A DNA stretch of 64,000 nt, taken from NCBI GenBank assembly GCA_964036665.1, contig OZ038533.1, positions 201,001 to 265,000 of the forward strand, given 5' to 3'. The DNA is from Gordius sp. MW1. Taxonomy: Eukaryota; Nematomorpha; Gordioida; Gordea; Gordiidae. The notes beneath the pieces were generated by a model. The model was not told the DNA's origin, searched no databases, and saw only the letters and a list, made by a program, of their open reading frames with translations. Both the position numbers and the translations under genes were made by a program. Below are positions 11,675 through 23,136 of this stretch, one piece after another (position 1 is the stretch's first letter; the number at the start of each line of letters is the position of its first letter).

Positions 11675-14600
11675 CTGTCTAAATTTGTGGATATTCTATA
11701 AATTTCTGTCTAAATTTTTTAATATTTCTCTGTTTATCTATAAATTCCTGTCTAAATTTTTTGATTATTTTTAAATTTTTGTCTAAATTTGTGGATATTC
11801 GATAAATTTTTGTCTAAATTTGTGGATATTCGATAAATTTCTGTCTAAATTTGTGGATATTCTATAAATTTCTGTCTAAATTTGTGGATTCGATAAATTT
11901 CTGTCTACATTTTTTGATTATTTTTAAATTTTTGTCTAAATTTGTGGATATTCTATAAATTTCTGTCTAAATTTGTGGATATTCGATAAATTTTTGTCTA
12001 AATTTTTTGATTATTTTTAAATTTTTGTCTAAATTTTTTGATTATTTTTAAATTTTTGTCTAAATTTGTGGATATTCTATAAATTTCTGTCTAAATTTTT
12101 ATGATTTTTTATAAATTTCTGTCTAAATTTGTAGATATTCTATAAATTTCTGTCTAAATTTTTTAATATTTCTCTGTTTATCTATAAATTCCTGTCTAAA
12201 TTTTTTGATTATTTTTAAATTTTTGTCTAAATTTGTGGATATTCGATAAATTTCTGTCTAAATTTGTGGATATTCTATAAATTTCTGTCTAAATTTTTTA
12301 ATATTTCTCTGTTTATCTATAAATTCCTGTTTAAATTTTTTGATTATTTTTAAATTTTTGTCTAAATTTGTGGATATTGGATAAATTTCTGTCTAAATTT
12401 GTGGATATTCGATAAATTTTTGTCTAAATTTGTGGATATTGGATAAATTTCTGACTAAATTTTTATGATTTTTTATAAATTTCTGTCTAAATTTGTGGAT
12501 ATTCTATAAATTTCTGTCTAAATTTGTGGATATTCTATAAATTTCTGTCTAAATTTTTTAATATTTCTCTGTTTATCTATAAATTCCTGTTTAAATTTTT
12601 TGATTATTTTTAAATTTTTGTCTAAATTTGTGGATATTGGATAAATTTCTGTCTAAATTTGTGGATATTCGATAAATTTTTGTCTAAATTTGTGGATATT
12701 GGATAAATTTCTGACTAAATTTTTATGATTTTTTATAAATTTCTGTCTAAATTTGTGGATATTCTATAAATTTCTGTCTAAATTTTTTAATATTTCTCTG
12801 TTTATCTATAAATTCCTGTCTAAATTTTTTGATTATTTTTAAATTTTTGTCTAAATTTGTGGATATTCTATAAATTTCTGTCTAAATTTTTTTATATTTC
12901 TCTGTTTATCTATAAATTCCTGTCTAAATTTTTTGATTATTTTTCAATTTTTGTCTAAATTTGTGGATATTGGATAAATTTCTGTCTAAATTTGTGGATA
13001 TTCTATAAATTTCTGTCTAAATTTGTGGATATTCGATAAATTTCTGTCTACATTTGTGGATATTCGATAAATTTTTGTCTAAATTTTTTGATTATTTTTA
13101 AATTTTTGTCTAAATTTGTGGATATTCTATAAATTTCTGTCTAAATTTTTTTATATTTCTCTGTTTATCTATAAATTCCTGTCTAAATTTTTTGATTATT
13201 TTGAAATTTTTGTCTAAATTTGTGGATATTCTATAAATTTCTGTCTAAATTTGTGGATATTCGATAAATTTTTGTCTAAATTTTTTGATTATTTTTAAGT
13301 TTTTGTCTAAATTTGTGGATATTCTATAAATTTCTGTCTAAATTTTTTGATTCTTTATAAATTTCTCTCTAAATTTGTGGATATTCGATAAATTTCTTTA
13401 TTAAATTTTTTAATATTTATCTGTTTATCTATGAATTTCTGTCTAAATTTTTTGATTATTTTTAAATTTTTGTCTAAATTTGTGGATGTTCGATAAATTT
13501 CTGTCTAAATTTGTGGATATTCGATAAATTTCTGTCTACATTTGTGGATATTCGATAAATTTCTGTCTAAATTTGTGGATATTCGATAAATTTTTGTCTA
13601 AATTTTTTGATTATTTTTAAATTTTTGTCTAAATTTGTGGATATTCTATAAATTTCTGTCTAAATTTTTATGATTTTTTATAAATTTCTGTCTAAATTTG
13701 TAGATATTCTATAAATTTCTGTCTAAATTTTTTAATATTTCTCTGTTTATCTATAAATTCCTGTCTAATTTTTTTAATTATTTTTAAATTTTTGTCTAAA
13801 TTTGTGGATATTGGATAAATTTCTGTCTAAATTTGTGGATATTCGATAAATTTTTGTCTAAATTTTTTGATTATTTTTAAATTTTTGTCTAAATTTGTGG
13901 ATATTCTATAAATTTCTGTCTAAATTTTTTAATATTTCTCTGTTTATCTATAAATTCCTGTCTAAATTTTTTGATTATTTTTAAATTTTTGTCTAAATTT
14001 ATGGATATTGGATAAATTTCGTCTAAATTTGTGGATATTCGATAAATTTTTGTCTACATTTTTTGATTATTTTTAAATTTTTGTCTAAATTTGTGGATAT
14101 TCTATAAATTTCTGTCTAAATTTTTTGATTCTTTATAAATTTCTCTCTAAATTTGTGGAGATTCTATAAATTTCTGTCTAAATTTGTAGATATTAGATAA
14201 ATTTCTATCTAAATTTTCATGATTTTTTATAAGTTTATGTCCAAATTTGCGGATATTCGATAAATTTCTGTCTAAATGTTTATGATTTTTTATAAATTTC
14301 TGTCTAAATTTGTAGATATTCTATAAATTTCTGTCTAAATTTTTTAATATTTCTCTGTTTATCTATAAATTCCTGTCTAAATTTTTTGATTATTTTTAAA
14401 TTTTTGTCTAAATTTGTGGATATTCGATGAATTTCTGTCTAAATTTGTGGATATTCTATAAATTTCTGTCTAAATTTGTGGATATTCTATAAATTTCTGT
14501 CTAAATTTTTTTATATTCGATAAATTTCTGTCTAAATTTTTTGATTCTTTATAAATTTCTCTCTAAATTTGTGGATATTCTATAAATTTCTGTCTAAATT

Positions 14601-15458
14601 TGTAGATATTAGATAATTTTTTGTCTAAATTTTTTGATTATTTTTAAATTTTTGTCTAAATTTGAAATTTCTCTCTAAATTTGTGGATATTCGATAAATT
14701 TTTGTCTAAATTTTTTGATTATTTTTAAATTTTTGTCTAAATTTGTGGATATTCTATAAATTTCTGTCTAAATTTTTTTATATTCGATAAATTTCTGTCG
14801 AAATTTTTTGATTCTTTATAAATTTCTCTCTAAATTTGTGGATATTCTATAAATTTCTGTCTAAATTTTTTGATTATTTTTAAATTTTTGTCTAAATTTG
14901 TGGATATTCTATAAATTTCTGTCTAAATTTTTTGATTTTTTATAAATTTCGGTCTAAATTTGTCGATATTCTATAAATTTCTGTCTAAATTTTGATGATT
15001 TTTATAAGTTTCTATCCAAATTTGCGGATATTCGATAAATTTCTGTCTAAATTTGTAGATATTCTATAAATTTCTGTCTAAATTTTTTAATATTTCTCTG
15101 TTTATCTATAAATTCCTGTCTAAATTTTTTGATTATTTTTAAATTTTTGTCTAAATTTGTGGATATTCGATAAATTTCTGTCTAAATTTGTGGATATTCT
15201 ATAAATTTCTGTCTAAATTTGTGGATTCGATAAATTTCTGTCTACATTTTTTGATTATTTTTAAATTTTTGTCTAAATTTGTGGATATTCTATAAATTTC
15301 TGTCTAAATTTGTGGATATTCGATAAATTTTTGTCTACATTTTTTGATTATTTAGAAATTTTTGTCTAAATTTGTGGATATTCTATAAATTTCTGTCTAA
15401 ATTTTTTGATTCTTTATAAATTTCTCTCTAAATTTGTGGATATTCGATAAATTTCTTT
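11675..15458 (+). repeat. A2: long forward minisatellite arm
   Basis: This is 3784 bp of ~31-bp monomers. A higher-order block of 260 bp is tandemly repeated (12281-12540 and 12541 to about 12800); landmarks are the CTGACTAAAT variant at 12451 and 12711. The arm carries the CCAAATTTGCGGATATTCG variant near its right end in two versions. A CTTTATTAAATT monomer near 13396 resembles the retrotransposon junction context without the insert. No gene is seen. Confidence 0.95.
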
Positions 15459-17051
15459 ACGGCAGAAGGTATTCAACAGGGTGACCCTCTAGGTCCACCT
15501 CTGTTTTGTCTTGGGATCAAAAATTTAACCGAATCTCTCTCAAACCAATGTTCATTATCATTAAACGTCTGGTACCTGGACGATGACACCTTATGCGGCC
15601 CTCCGGAAGAAATTTCCAATGCCATTCTTTTAATCCAACATTATGAAACCTCCCTAAACTTGAGATTGAATATCTCTAAATGCGAGATATATCAGTGCCC
15701 GGATACCAACAAATTTACCATTTTTAAGCCCTTTTTAAAAGTTGAATTGATGAGTTTTACTCATCTAGGCTCTCCAATAGGTGGGCAAATCGTCTTAATA
15801 GAATTTTTACATAGCCACTTATCAACCCTTACCTCGAAGATGAATATTCTTAATACCCTCCCCAAACACCACGCATTTTATATCATTAAAAACAATTTTA
15901 ATATCTCAAAAATTGAACACTGCTTCCGGTCCTCATCAGCCTTTTTATTGCCCGAGATTTTAAAAAACTACGATAGCTTTATGAAAAATGCTTTAGAAGC
16001 AATCCTTAATATCAAATTCAGCACTTCCTCGTGGCTCCAAGCCTCATTACCTACTAAAGCTGGCGGCTTGGGCATACGCCCAGCTATCTCAAATCCGTTA
16101 GCTGCGTTTATCTCTTCGTATAAATCCGCCCAAGATTTGATCGACCGTTTAATCACAACAAATGAGGATCAGTCGTTTGTAGAAGCCCTAGACGTCTGGT
16201 CAGCCAACGTCAACCAAGGGACCCCCTTCCCCATAACCTCTATTCAAAAGTATTGGGATGCTGGCCTCGTATCGCGCTCCGTTGATTACCTCTTATCGAG
16301 TTGCTACGCCCGCCAGCACTTCAACCTTAAATCTTTGGTTTTTGACGGATCGGGTCACGAGTGGCTAGAAGCTTATCCTAGCTCACTTTCTGGATTGATG
16401 TTGGAGGACCCAGAGCTAGCATACTCCATCGCCCTCAGACTAGGAATTCCCCATTCAAAGGAATATTCCTGCCGCAACTGCTCCCAGAGCATAGACATTT
16501 ATGCAAGGCATCCCCTACACTGCCTTTACAATAAATTTAAATACATAAGGCACGAAAAGGTGAATAGCCTTATCCAAGCCGCTTTTAAAAAAGCCAACAT
16601 TCCCTCCGTTTTAGAGCCGTCAGACCCTTCGTTGGAGGGAAGGAGGCGACCAGACGGCTCTACCCTTATCCCTTGGCAAAATGGTCTTCCCCTTAAATGG
16701 GATTTCACCTGCATAGACATTTTCGCCCCCTCTAACCAAAACTACAACGCTCTGACCCTCGCCGAACACCGTAAAACGGTAAAATACCAGGCCCTCCTAC
16801 CATCTAATATCTTTACCCCTATCGTTGCCTCGTGTTCTGGGACTTTTGGTCCGGCCGCCATTAAGCTTTTTAAAGAAATCAGCCGTCGCTGCCCGCCCTC
16901 TAAATATTCCAGAAATTTTTTACTTAAACAAAAAATTGGTATTTTTATAGCTAAGTACAATTTTAAATCCCTGGCCGACAGTTGGCCACTTTTACAAGAA
17001 ATTTATACAGAAATTTATCGAATATCCACAAATTTAGACAGAAATTTATAG
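15459..17051 (+). CDS. RT3: type B retrotransposon fragment, open across all 530 codons (RT motifs B-E, CCHC, restriction-like endonuclease)
   Basis: This is the best preserved copy. The frame is open from the minisatellite junction (ACG GCA GAA) to the TAA at 17049-17051. Numbering from that junction, it encodes motif B (EGIQQGDPLGP, 3-13), catalytic YLDD (39-42), a motif D-like segment (LNISKCEIY), the HLGSPIG motif, a conserved LPTKAGGLGIR block, a CX2CX9HX3C knuckle (C338, C341, H351, C355) and endonuclease motifs RPDG (397-400) and WD (414-415). Residues 514-530 are translated minisatellite, so the native end is lost. RT fingers and motif A (first catalytic Asp) are missing, so it cannot be an active reverse transcriptase alone; a free-standing endonuclease is conceivable. 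There is no ATG near the left end; the first in-frame ATG (VELMSF) follows the YLDD motif. Copy-specific changes include Pro to Thr in KFTIFKPF and Asp to Tyr in SSCYARQ. Expression is unproven. Confidence 0.75.
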   Translation, partial: TAEGIQQGDPLGPPLFCLGIKNLTESLSNQCSLSLNVWYLDDDTLCGPPEEISNAILLIQHYETSLNLRLNISKCEIYQCPDTNKFTIFKPFLKVELMSFTHLGSPIGGQIVLIEFLHSHLSTLTSKMNILNTLPKHHAFYIIKNNFNISKIEHCFRSSSAFLLPEILKNYDSFMKNALEAILNIKFSTSSWLQASLPTKAGGLGIRPAISNPLAAFISSYKSAQDLIDRLITTNEDQSFVEALDVWSANVNQGTPFPITSIQKYWDAGLVSRSVDYLLSSCYARQHFNLKSLVFDGSGHEWLEAYPSSLSGLMLEDPELAYSIALRLGIPHSKEYSCRNCSQSIDIYARHPLHCLYNKFKYIRHEKVNSLIQAAFKKANIPSVLEPSDPSLEGRRRPDGSTLIPWQNGLPLKWDFTCIDIFAPSNQNYNALTLAEHRKTVKYQALLPSNIFTPIVASCSGTFGPAAIKLFKEISRRCPPSKYSRNFLLKQKIGIFIAKYNFKSLADSWPLLQEIYTEIYRISTNLDRNL

Positions 17052-17314
17052 AATATCCACAAATTTAGAGAGAAATTTATAAAGAATGAAAAAATTTAAA
17101 CATAAATTTATAGAATATCCACAAATTTAGACAAAAATTTAAAAATAATCAAAAAATTTAGACAGAAATTTATCGAATATCCACAAATTTAGATAGAAAT
17201 TTATCGAATATCCACAAATTTAGACAAAAATTTAAAAATAATAAAAAAATTTAGACAGAAATTTATAGATAAACAGAGAAATATTAAAAAATTTAGACAG
17301 AAATTTATCGAAAA
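16998..17314 (-). repeat. R3: reverse-oriented minisatellite arm
   Basis: This arm is 317 bp. Its first 54 bp also encode the tail of the RT3 open frame, including the stop. Confidence 0.9.
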
Positions 17315-18233
17315 GGGGGGGGGGGGGGGGTTTCAAAATTTTCCGTATAATTTAAAAAAAAATTAACCCCCCCCCCTCCCTACGCTACTGGGTAAAACAT
17401 ACGTTCAATTTCACATAATTTTTAATTTTATGACAAAGCATTTATTCATTGTTTTTTTAGTTTCCGCCAATGAATCTTAGAATTTACAATAGATCATAAT
17501 TTTGGCCATATTTGTCAAGCAAAGATTTAGTACTTACAACCATGGTTTCAGAGACACATCGGCAAATTTCAACAAAAAATATGTAATTCTCTTTATAATC
17601 AAAAATTATTAACTTTAAAAAAAAATCTAAATTAAAACAAATAATAGATGGCGGTATAATGAACTTAAAAATAAATTAGATACGAAAAATATCTATATAT
17701 AGCTATCTTCAACATATATATATAGTATATGTATGTATGTATATGTATGTATATGTATGTATATGTATGTATGTGTATGTATGTGTATGTATTCTGTATG
17801 TACATGTATGTATGTGTATGTATGTGTATGTATGTGTATGTATGTATATGTATGTATGTATGTGGGCGCGGGCCCAATTTTTTATTCACGGAATCATTCC
17901 CATCTAAAACGAAATAAAGCGATAAATACGGTAATCAACTCAATTTAGAGCACAACTACCCCAAAAAACATTCAAAAAATCAAATTTTGCGATTAATTTT
18001 GAAAGAATATTTCGGGAAAACTGACTTGTTCGTAGAGGGTTGTCCAGGTTTAATATTTGTACGGGAATATGAGAAACATCCGCATAACCATCGATCCCGT
18101 TCTTGACTTCCTTGTGCTAAGCACAAACATAATAATAAAAATTTAAAACCATTAGAGAGTCGTAAATCAAAGAAATTGTATTATTTTAAATAGAGTATGA
18201 TTAGACCATCAACTTAGTGTTGTAAAAACGGAT
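17315..18233. repeat. L3: unit linker
   Basis: The G-run is 16 nt (17315-17330) and the C-run 10 nt (17367-17376). This is the first linker with the GGCCATATTTGTCAAGCAAAG variant shared by L4-L10. The palindrome lies 122 bp before the next arm. No gene is seen. Confidence 0.85.
17714..17863. repeat. TATG/TGTATG microsatellite of L3
   Basis: This is a 150-bp tract with the standard pattern. Confidence 0.95.
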
Positions 18234-20405
18234 CTGTCTAAATTTGTGGATATTCTATAAATTTCTGTCTAAATTTTTTAATATTTCTCTGTTTATCTAT
18301 AAATTCCTGTCTAAATTTTTTGATTATTTTTAAATTTTTGTCTAAATTTGTGGATATTGGATAAGATTCTGTCTAAATTTGTGGATATTGGATAAATTTT
18401 TGTCTAAATTTTTTGATTATTTTTAAATTTTTGTCTAAATTTGTGGATATTCTATAAATTTCTGTCTAATTTTTTTTATATTTCTCTGTTTATCTATAAA
18501 TTCCTGTCTAAATTTTTTGATTATTTTTAAATTTTTGTCTAAATTTGTGGATATTGGATAAGATTCTGTCTAAATTTGTGGATATTGGATAAATTTTTGT
18601 CTAAATTTTTTGATTATTTTTAAATTTTTGTCTAAATTTGTGGATATTCTATAAATTTCTCTCTAAATTTTTATGATTTTTTATAAATTTATGTCTAAAT
18701 TTGTAGATATTCTATAAATTTCTGTCTAAATTTTTTAATATTTCTCTGTTTATCTATAAATTCCTGTCTAAATTTTTTGATTATTTTTAAATTTTTGTCT
18801 AAATTTGTGGATATTGGATAAATTTCTGTCTAAATTTGTGGATATTCTATAAATTTTTGTCTAAATTTGTGGATATTGGATAAATTTCTGTCTACATTTG
18901 TGGATATTCGATAAATTTTTATCTAAATTTTTTGATTATTTTTAAATTTTTGTCTAAATTTGTGGATATTCTATAAATTTCTGTCTAAATTTTTTTATAT
19001 TTCTCTGTTTATCTATAAATTCCTGTCTAAATTTTTTGATTATTTTGAAATTTTTGTCTAAATTTGTGGATATTCTATAAATTTCTGTCTAAATTTGTGG
19101 ATATTCGATAAATTTTTGTCTAAATTTTTTGATTATTTTTAAGTTTTTGTCTAAATTTGTGGATATTCTATAAATTTCTGTCTAAATTTTTTGATTCTTT
19201 ATAAATTTCTCTCTAAATTTGTGGATATTCGATAAATTTCTTTATTAAATTTTTTAATATTTATCTGTTTATCTATGAATTTCTGTCTAAATTTTTTGAT
19301 TATTTTTAAATTTTTGTCTAAATTTGTGGATGTTCGATAAATTTCTGTCTAAATTTGTGGATATTCGATAAATATCTGTCTACATTTGTGGATATTCGAT
19401 AAATTTCTGTCTAAATTTGTGGATATTCGATAAATTTTTGTCTAAATTTTTTGATTATTTTTAAATTTTTGTCTAAATTTGTGGATATTCTATAAATTTC
19501 TGTCTAAATTTTTATGATTTTTTATAAATTTCTGTCTAAATTTGTAGATATTCTATAAATTTCTGTCTAAATTTTTTAATATTTCTCTGTTTATCTATAA
19601 ATTCCTGTCTAAATTTTTTAATTATTTTTGAATTTTTGTCTAAATTTGTGGATATTGGATAAATTTCTGTCTAAATTTGTGGATATTCGATAAATTTTTG
19701 TCTAAATTTTTTGATTATTTTTAAATTTTTGTCTAAATTGTTGGATATTCTATAAATTTCTGTCTAAATTTTTTAATATTTCTCTGTTTATCTATAAATT
19801 CCTGTCTAAATTTTTTGATTATTTTTAAATTTTTGTCTAAATTTATGGATATTGGATAAATTTCGTCTAAATTTGTGGATATTCGATAAATTTTTGTCTA
19901 AATTTTTTGATTATTTTTAAATTTTTGTCTAAATTTGTGGATATTCTATAAATTTCTGTCTAAATTTTTCATTCTTTATAAATTTCTCTCTAAATTTGTG
20001 GAGATTCTATAAATTTCTGTCTAAATTTGTAGATATTAGATAAATTTCTATCTAAATTTTCATGATTTTTTATAAGTTTATGTCCAAATTTGCGGATATT
20101 CGATAAATTTCTGTCTAAATGTTTATGATTTTTTATAAATTTCTGTCTAAATTTGTAGATATTCTATAAATTTCTGTCTAATTTTTTTAATATTTCTCTG
20201 TTTATCTATAAATTCCTGTCTAAATTTTTTGATTATTTTTAAATTTTTGTCTAAATTTGTGGATATTCGATGAATTTCTGTCTAAATTTGTGGATATTCG
20301 ATAAATTTCTGTCTAAATTTGTGGATATTCTATAAATTTCTGTCGAAATTTTTGGATTCTTTATAAATTTCTCTCTAAATTTGTGGATATTCGATAAATT
20401 TCTTT
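18234..20405 (+). repeat. A3: forward minisatellite arm
   Basis: At 2172 bp, this is one of the shorter forward arms. It carries the GGATAAGATTCTG variants near its left end, also seen in A1 and A4-A7, and the TGCGGATATTCG variant block about 330 bp before RT4. No gene is seen. Confidence 0.95.
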
Positions 20406-21991
20406 ACGGCAGAAGGTATTCAACAGGGTGACCCTCTAGGTCCACCTCTGTTTTGTCTTGGGATCAAAAATTTAACCGAATCTCTCTCAAACCAATGTTC
20501 ATTATCATTAAACGTCTGGTACCTGGACGACGACACCTTATGCGGCCCTGCGGAAGAAATTTCCAAGGCCATTCTTTTAATCCAACATTATGAAACCTCC
20601 CTAAACTTGAGATTGAATATCTCTAAATGCGAGATATATCAGTGCCCGGATACCAACAAATTTCCCATTTTTAAGCCCTTTTTAAAAGTTGAATTGATGA
20701 GTTTTACTCATCTAGGCTCTCCAATAGGTGGGCAAATCGTCTTAATAGAATTTTTACATAGCCACTTATCAACCCTTACCTCGAAGATGAATATTCTTAA
20801 TACCCTCCCCAAACACCACGCATATCATTAAAAACTATTTTAATATCTCAAAAATTTAACACTGCTTCCGGTCCTCATCAGCCTTTTTATTGCCCGAGAT
20901 TTTAAAAAGCTACGATAGCTTTATGAAAAATGCTTTAGAAGCAATCCTTAATATCAAATTCAGCACCCTCGTGGCTCCAAGCCTCATTACCTACAAAAGC
21001 TGGCGGCTTGGGCATACGCCCAGCTACCTCAATTTCGTTAGCTGCGTTTATCTCTTCGTATAAATCCGCCCAAGGTTTGATCGACCGTTTAATCACAACA
21101 AATGAGGATCCGTCGTTTGTAGAAGCCCTAGACGTCTGGTCAGCCAACGTCAACCAAGGGACCCCCTTTCCCATAACCTCTATACAAAAGTATTGGGATG
21201 CTGGCCTCGTATCGCGCTCCGTTTATTACCTCTTATCGAGTTGCGGCGCCCGCCAGCACTTCAACCTTAAATCTTTGGTTTTTGACGGATCGGGTCACGA
21301 GTGGCTAGAAGCTTATCCTAGCTCACTTTCTGGATTGATGTTGGAGGACCCAGAGCTAGCATACTCCATCGCCCTCAGACTAGGAATTCCCCATTCAAAG
21401 GAATATTCCTGCCGCAACTGCTCCCAGAGCATAGACATTTATGCAAGGCATCCCCTACACTGCCTTTACAATAAATTTAAATACATAAGGCACGAAAAGG
21501 TGAATAGCCTTATCCAAGCCGCTTTTAAAAAAGCCAACATTCCCTCCGTTTTAGAGCCGTCAGACCCTTCGTTGGAGGGAAGGAGGCGACCAGACGGCTC
21601 TACCCTTATCCCTTGGCATAATGGTCTTCCCCTTAAATGGGATTTCACCTGCATAGACATTTTCGCCCCCTCTAACCAAAACTACAACGCTCTGACCCTC
21701 GCCGAACACCGTAAAACGGTAAAATACCAGGCCCTCCTACCATCTAATATCTTTACCCCTATCGTTGCCTCGTGTTCTGGGACTTTTGGTCCGGCCGCCA
21801 TTAAGCTTTTTAAAGAAATCAGCCGTCGCTGCCCGCCCTCTAAATATTCCACAAATTTTTTACTTAAACAAAAAATTGGTATTTTTATAGCTAAGTACAA
21901 TTTTAAATCCCTGGCCGACAGTTGGCCACTTTTACAAGAAATTTATACAGAAATTTATCGAATATCCACAAATTTAGACAGAAATTTATAG
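20406..21991 (+). pseudogene. RT4: type A retrotransposon fragment, double frameshift
   Basis: It opens with motif B and YLDD intact. Type A markers are Asp-Asp-Asp codons GAC-GAC-GAC, GPAEEISKAI instead of GPPEEISNAI, and Gly in SSCGARQ. The 5-bp deletion gives a TAA at 20829-20831 and the 2-bp deletion lies near 20966. The endonuclease half is open to 21991, with His in PWHNG and an intact WD. The fragment is 1532 bp, 7 bp less than type B. It retains the CACCACGC form found in type B copies and RT8, whereas RT1 and RT5-RT7 have CACAACGC. Confidence 0.85.
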
Positions 21992-22192
21992 AATATCCAC
22001 AAATTTAGACAAAAATTTAAAAATAATCAAAAAATTTAGACAGAAATTTATCGAATATCCACAAATTTAGATAGAAATTTATCGAATATCCACAAATTTA
22101 GACAAAAATTTAAAAATAATAAAAAAATTTAGACAGAAATTTATAGATAAACAGAGAAATATTAAAAAATTTAGACAGAAATTTATCGAAAA
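21938..22192 (-). repeat. R4: shortened reverse-oriented minisatellite arm
   Basis: This is the only R arm that is not 317 bp. It lacks 62 bp, exactly two 31-bp monomers, containing the GAGAGAAATTTATAAAGAAT and AAACATAAATTT variants. Unequal pairing or slippage within the short arm is the simple explanation. Confidence 0.9.
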
Positions 22193-23136
22193 GGGGGGGG
22201 GGGGGGGGGGGGTTTCAAAATTTTCCGTATAATTTAAAAAAAAATTAACCCCCCCCCCCTCCCTACGCTACTGGGTAAAACATACGTTCAATTTCACATA
22301 ATTTTTAATTTTATGACAAAGCATTTATTCATTGTTTTTTTAGTTTCCGCCAATGAATCTTAGAATTTACAATAGATCATAATTTTGGCCATATTTGTCA
22401 AGCAAAGATTTAGTACTTACAACCATGGTTTCAGAGACACATCGGCAAATTTCAACAAAAAATATGTAATTCTCTTTATAATCAAAAATTATTAACTTTA
22501 AAAAAAAATCTAAATTAAAACAAATAATAGATGGCGGTATAATGAACTTAAAAATAAATTAGATACGAAAAATATCTATATATAGCTATCTTCAACATAT
22601 ATATATAGTATATGTATGTATGTATATGTATGTATATGTATGTATATGTATGTATATGTATGTATGTGTATGTATGTGTATGTATTCTGTATGTACATGT
22701 ATGTATGTGTATGTATGTGTATGTATGTGTATGTATGTGTATGTATGTATATGTATGTATGTATGTGGGCGCGGGCCCAATTTTTTATTCACGGAATCAT
22801 TCCCATCTAAAACGAAATAAAGCGATAAATACGGTAATCAACTCAATTTAGAGCACAACTACCCCAAAAAACATTCAAAAAATCAAATTTTGCGATTAAT
22901 TTTGAAAGAATATTTCGGGAAAACTGACTTGTTCGTAGAGGGTTGTCCAGGTTTAATATTTGTACGGGAATATGAGAAACATCCGCATAACCATCGATCC
23001 CGTTCTTGACTTCCTTGTGCTAAGCACAAACATAATAATAAAAATTTAAAACCATTAGAGAGTCGTAAATCAGAGAAATTGTATTATTTTAAATAGAGTA
23101 TGATTAGACCATCAACTTAGTGTTGTAAAAACGGAT
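22193..23136. repeat. L4: unit linker
   Basis: It has the longest G-run in the window (20 nt, 22193-22212) and an 11-nt C-run (22249-22259). At 944 bp it is the longest linker, mostly because of its expanded microsatellite. No gene is seen. Confidence 0.85.
22597..22766. repeat. Expanded TATG/TGTATG microsatellite of L4
   Basis: This tract is 170 bp, 20 bp longer than in every other unit. It has gained one TATATGTATG step on the left and one TGTATGTATG step on the right of the TTCTGTATGTAC interruption. Confidence 0.95.
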
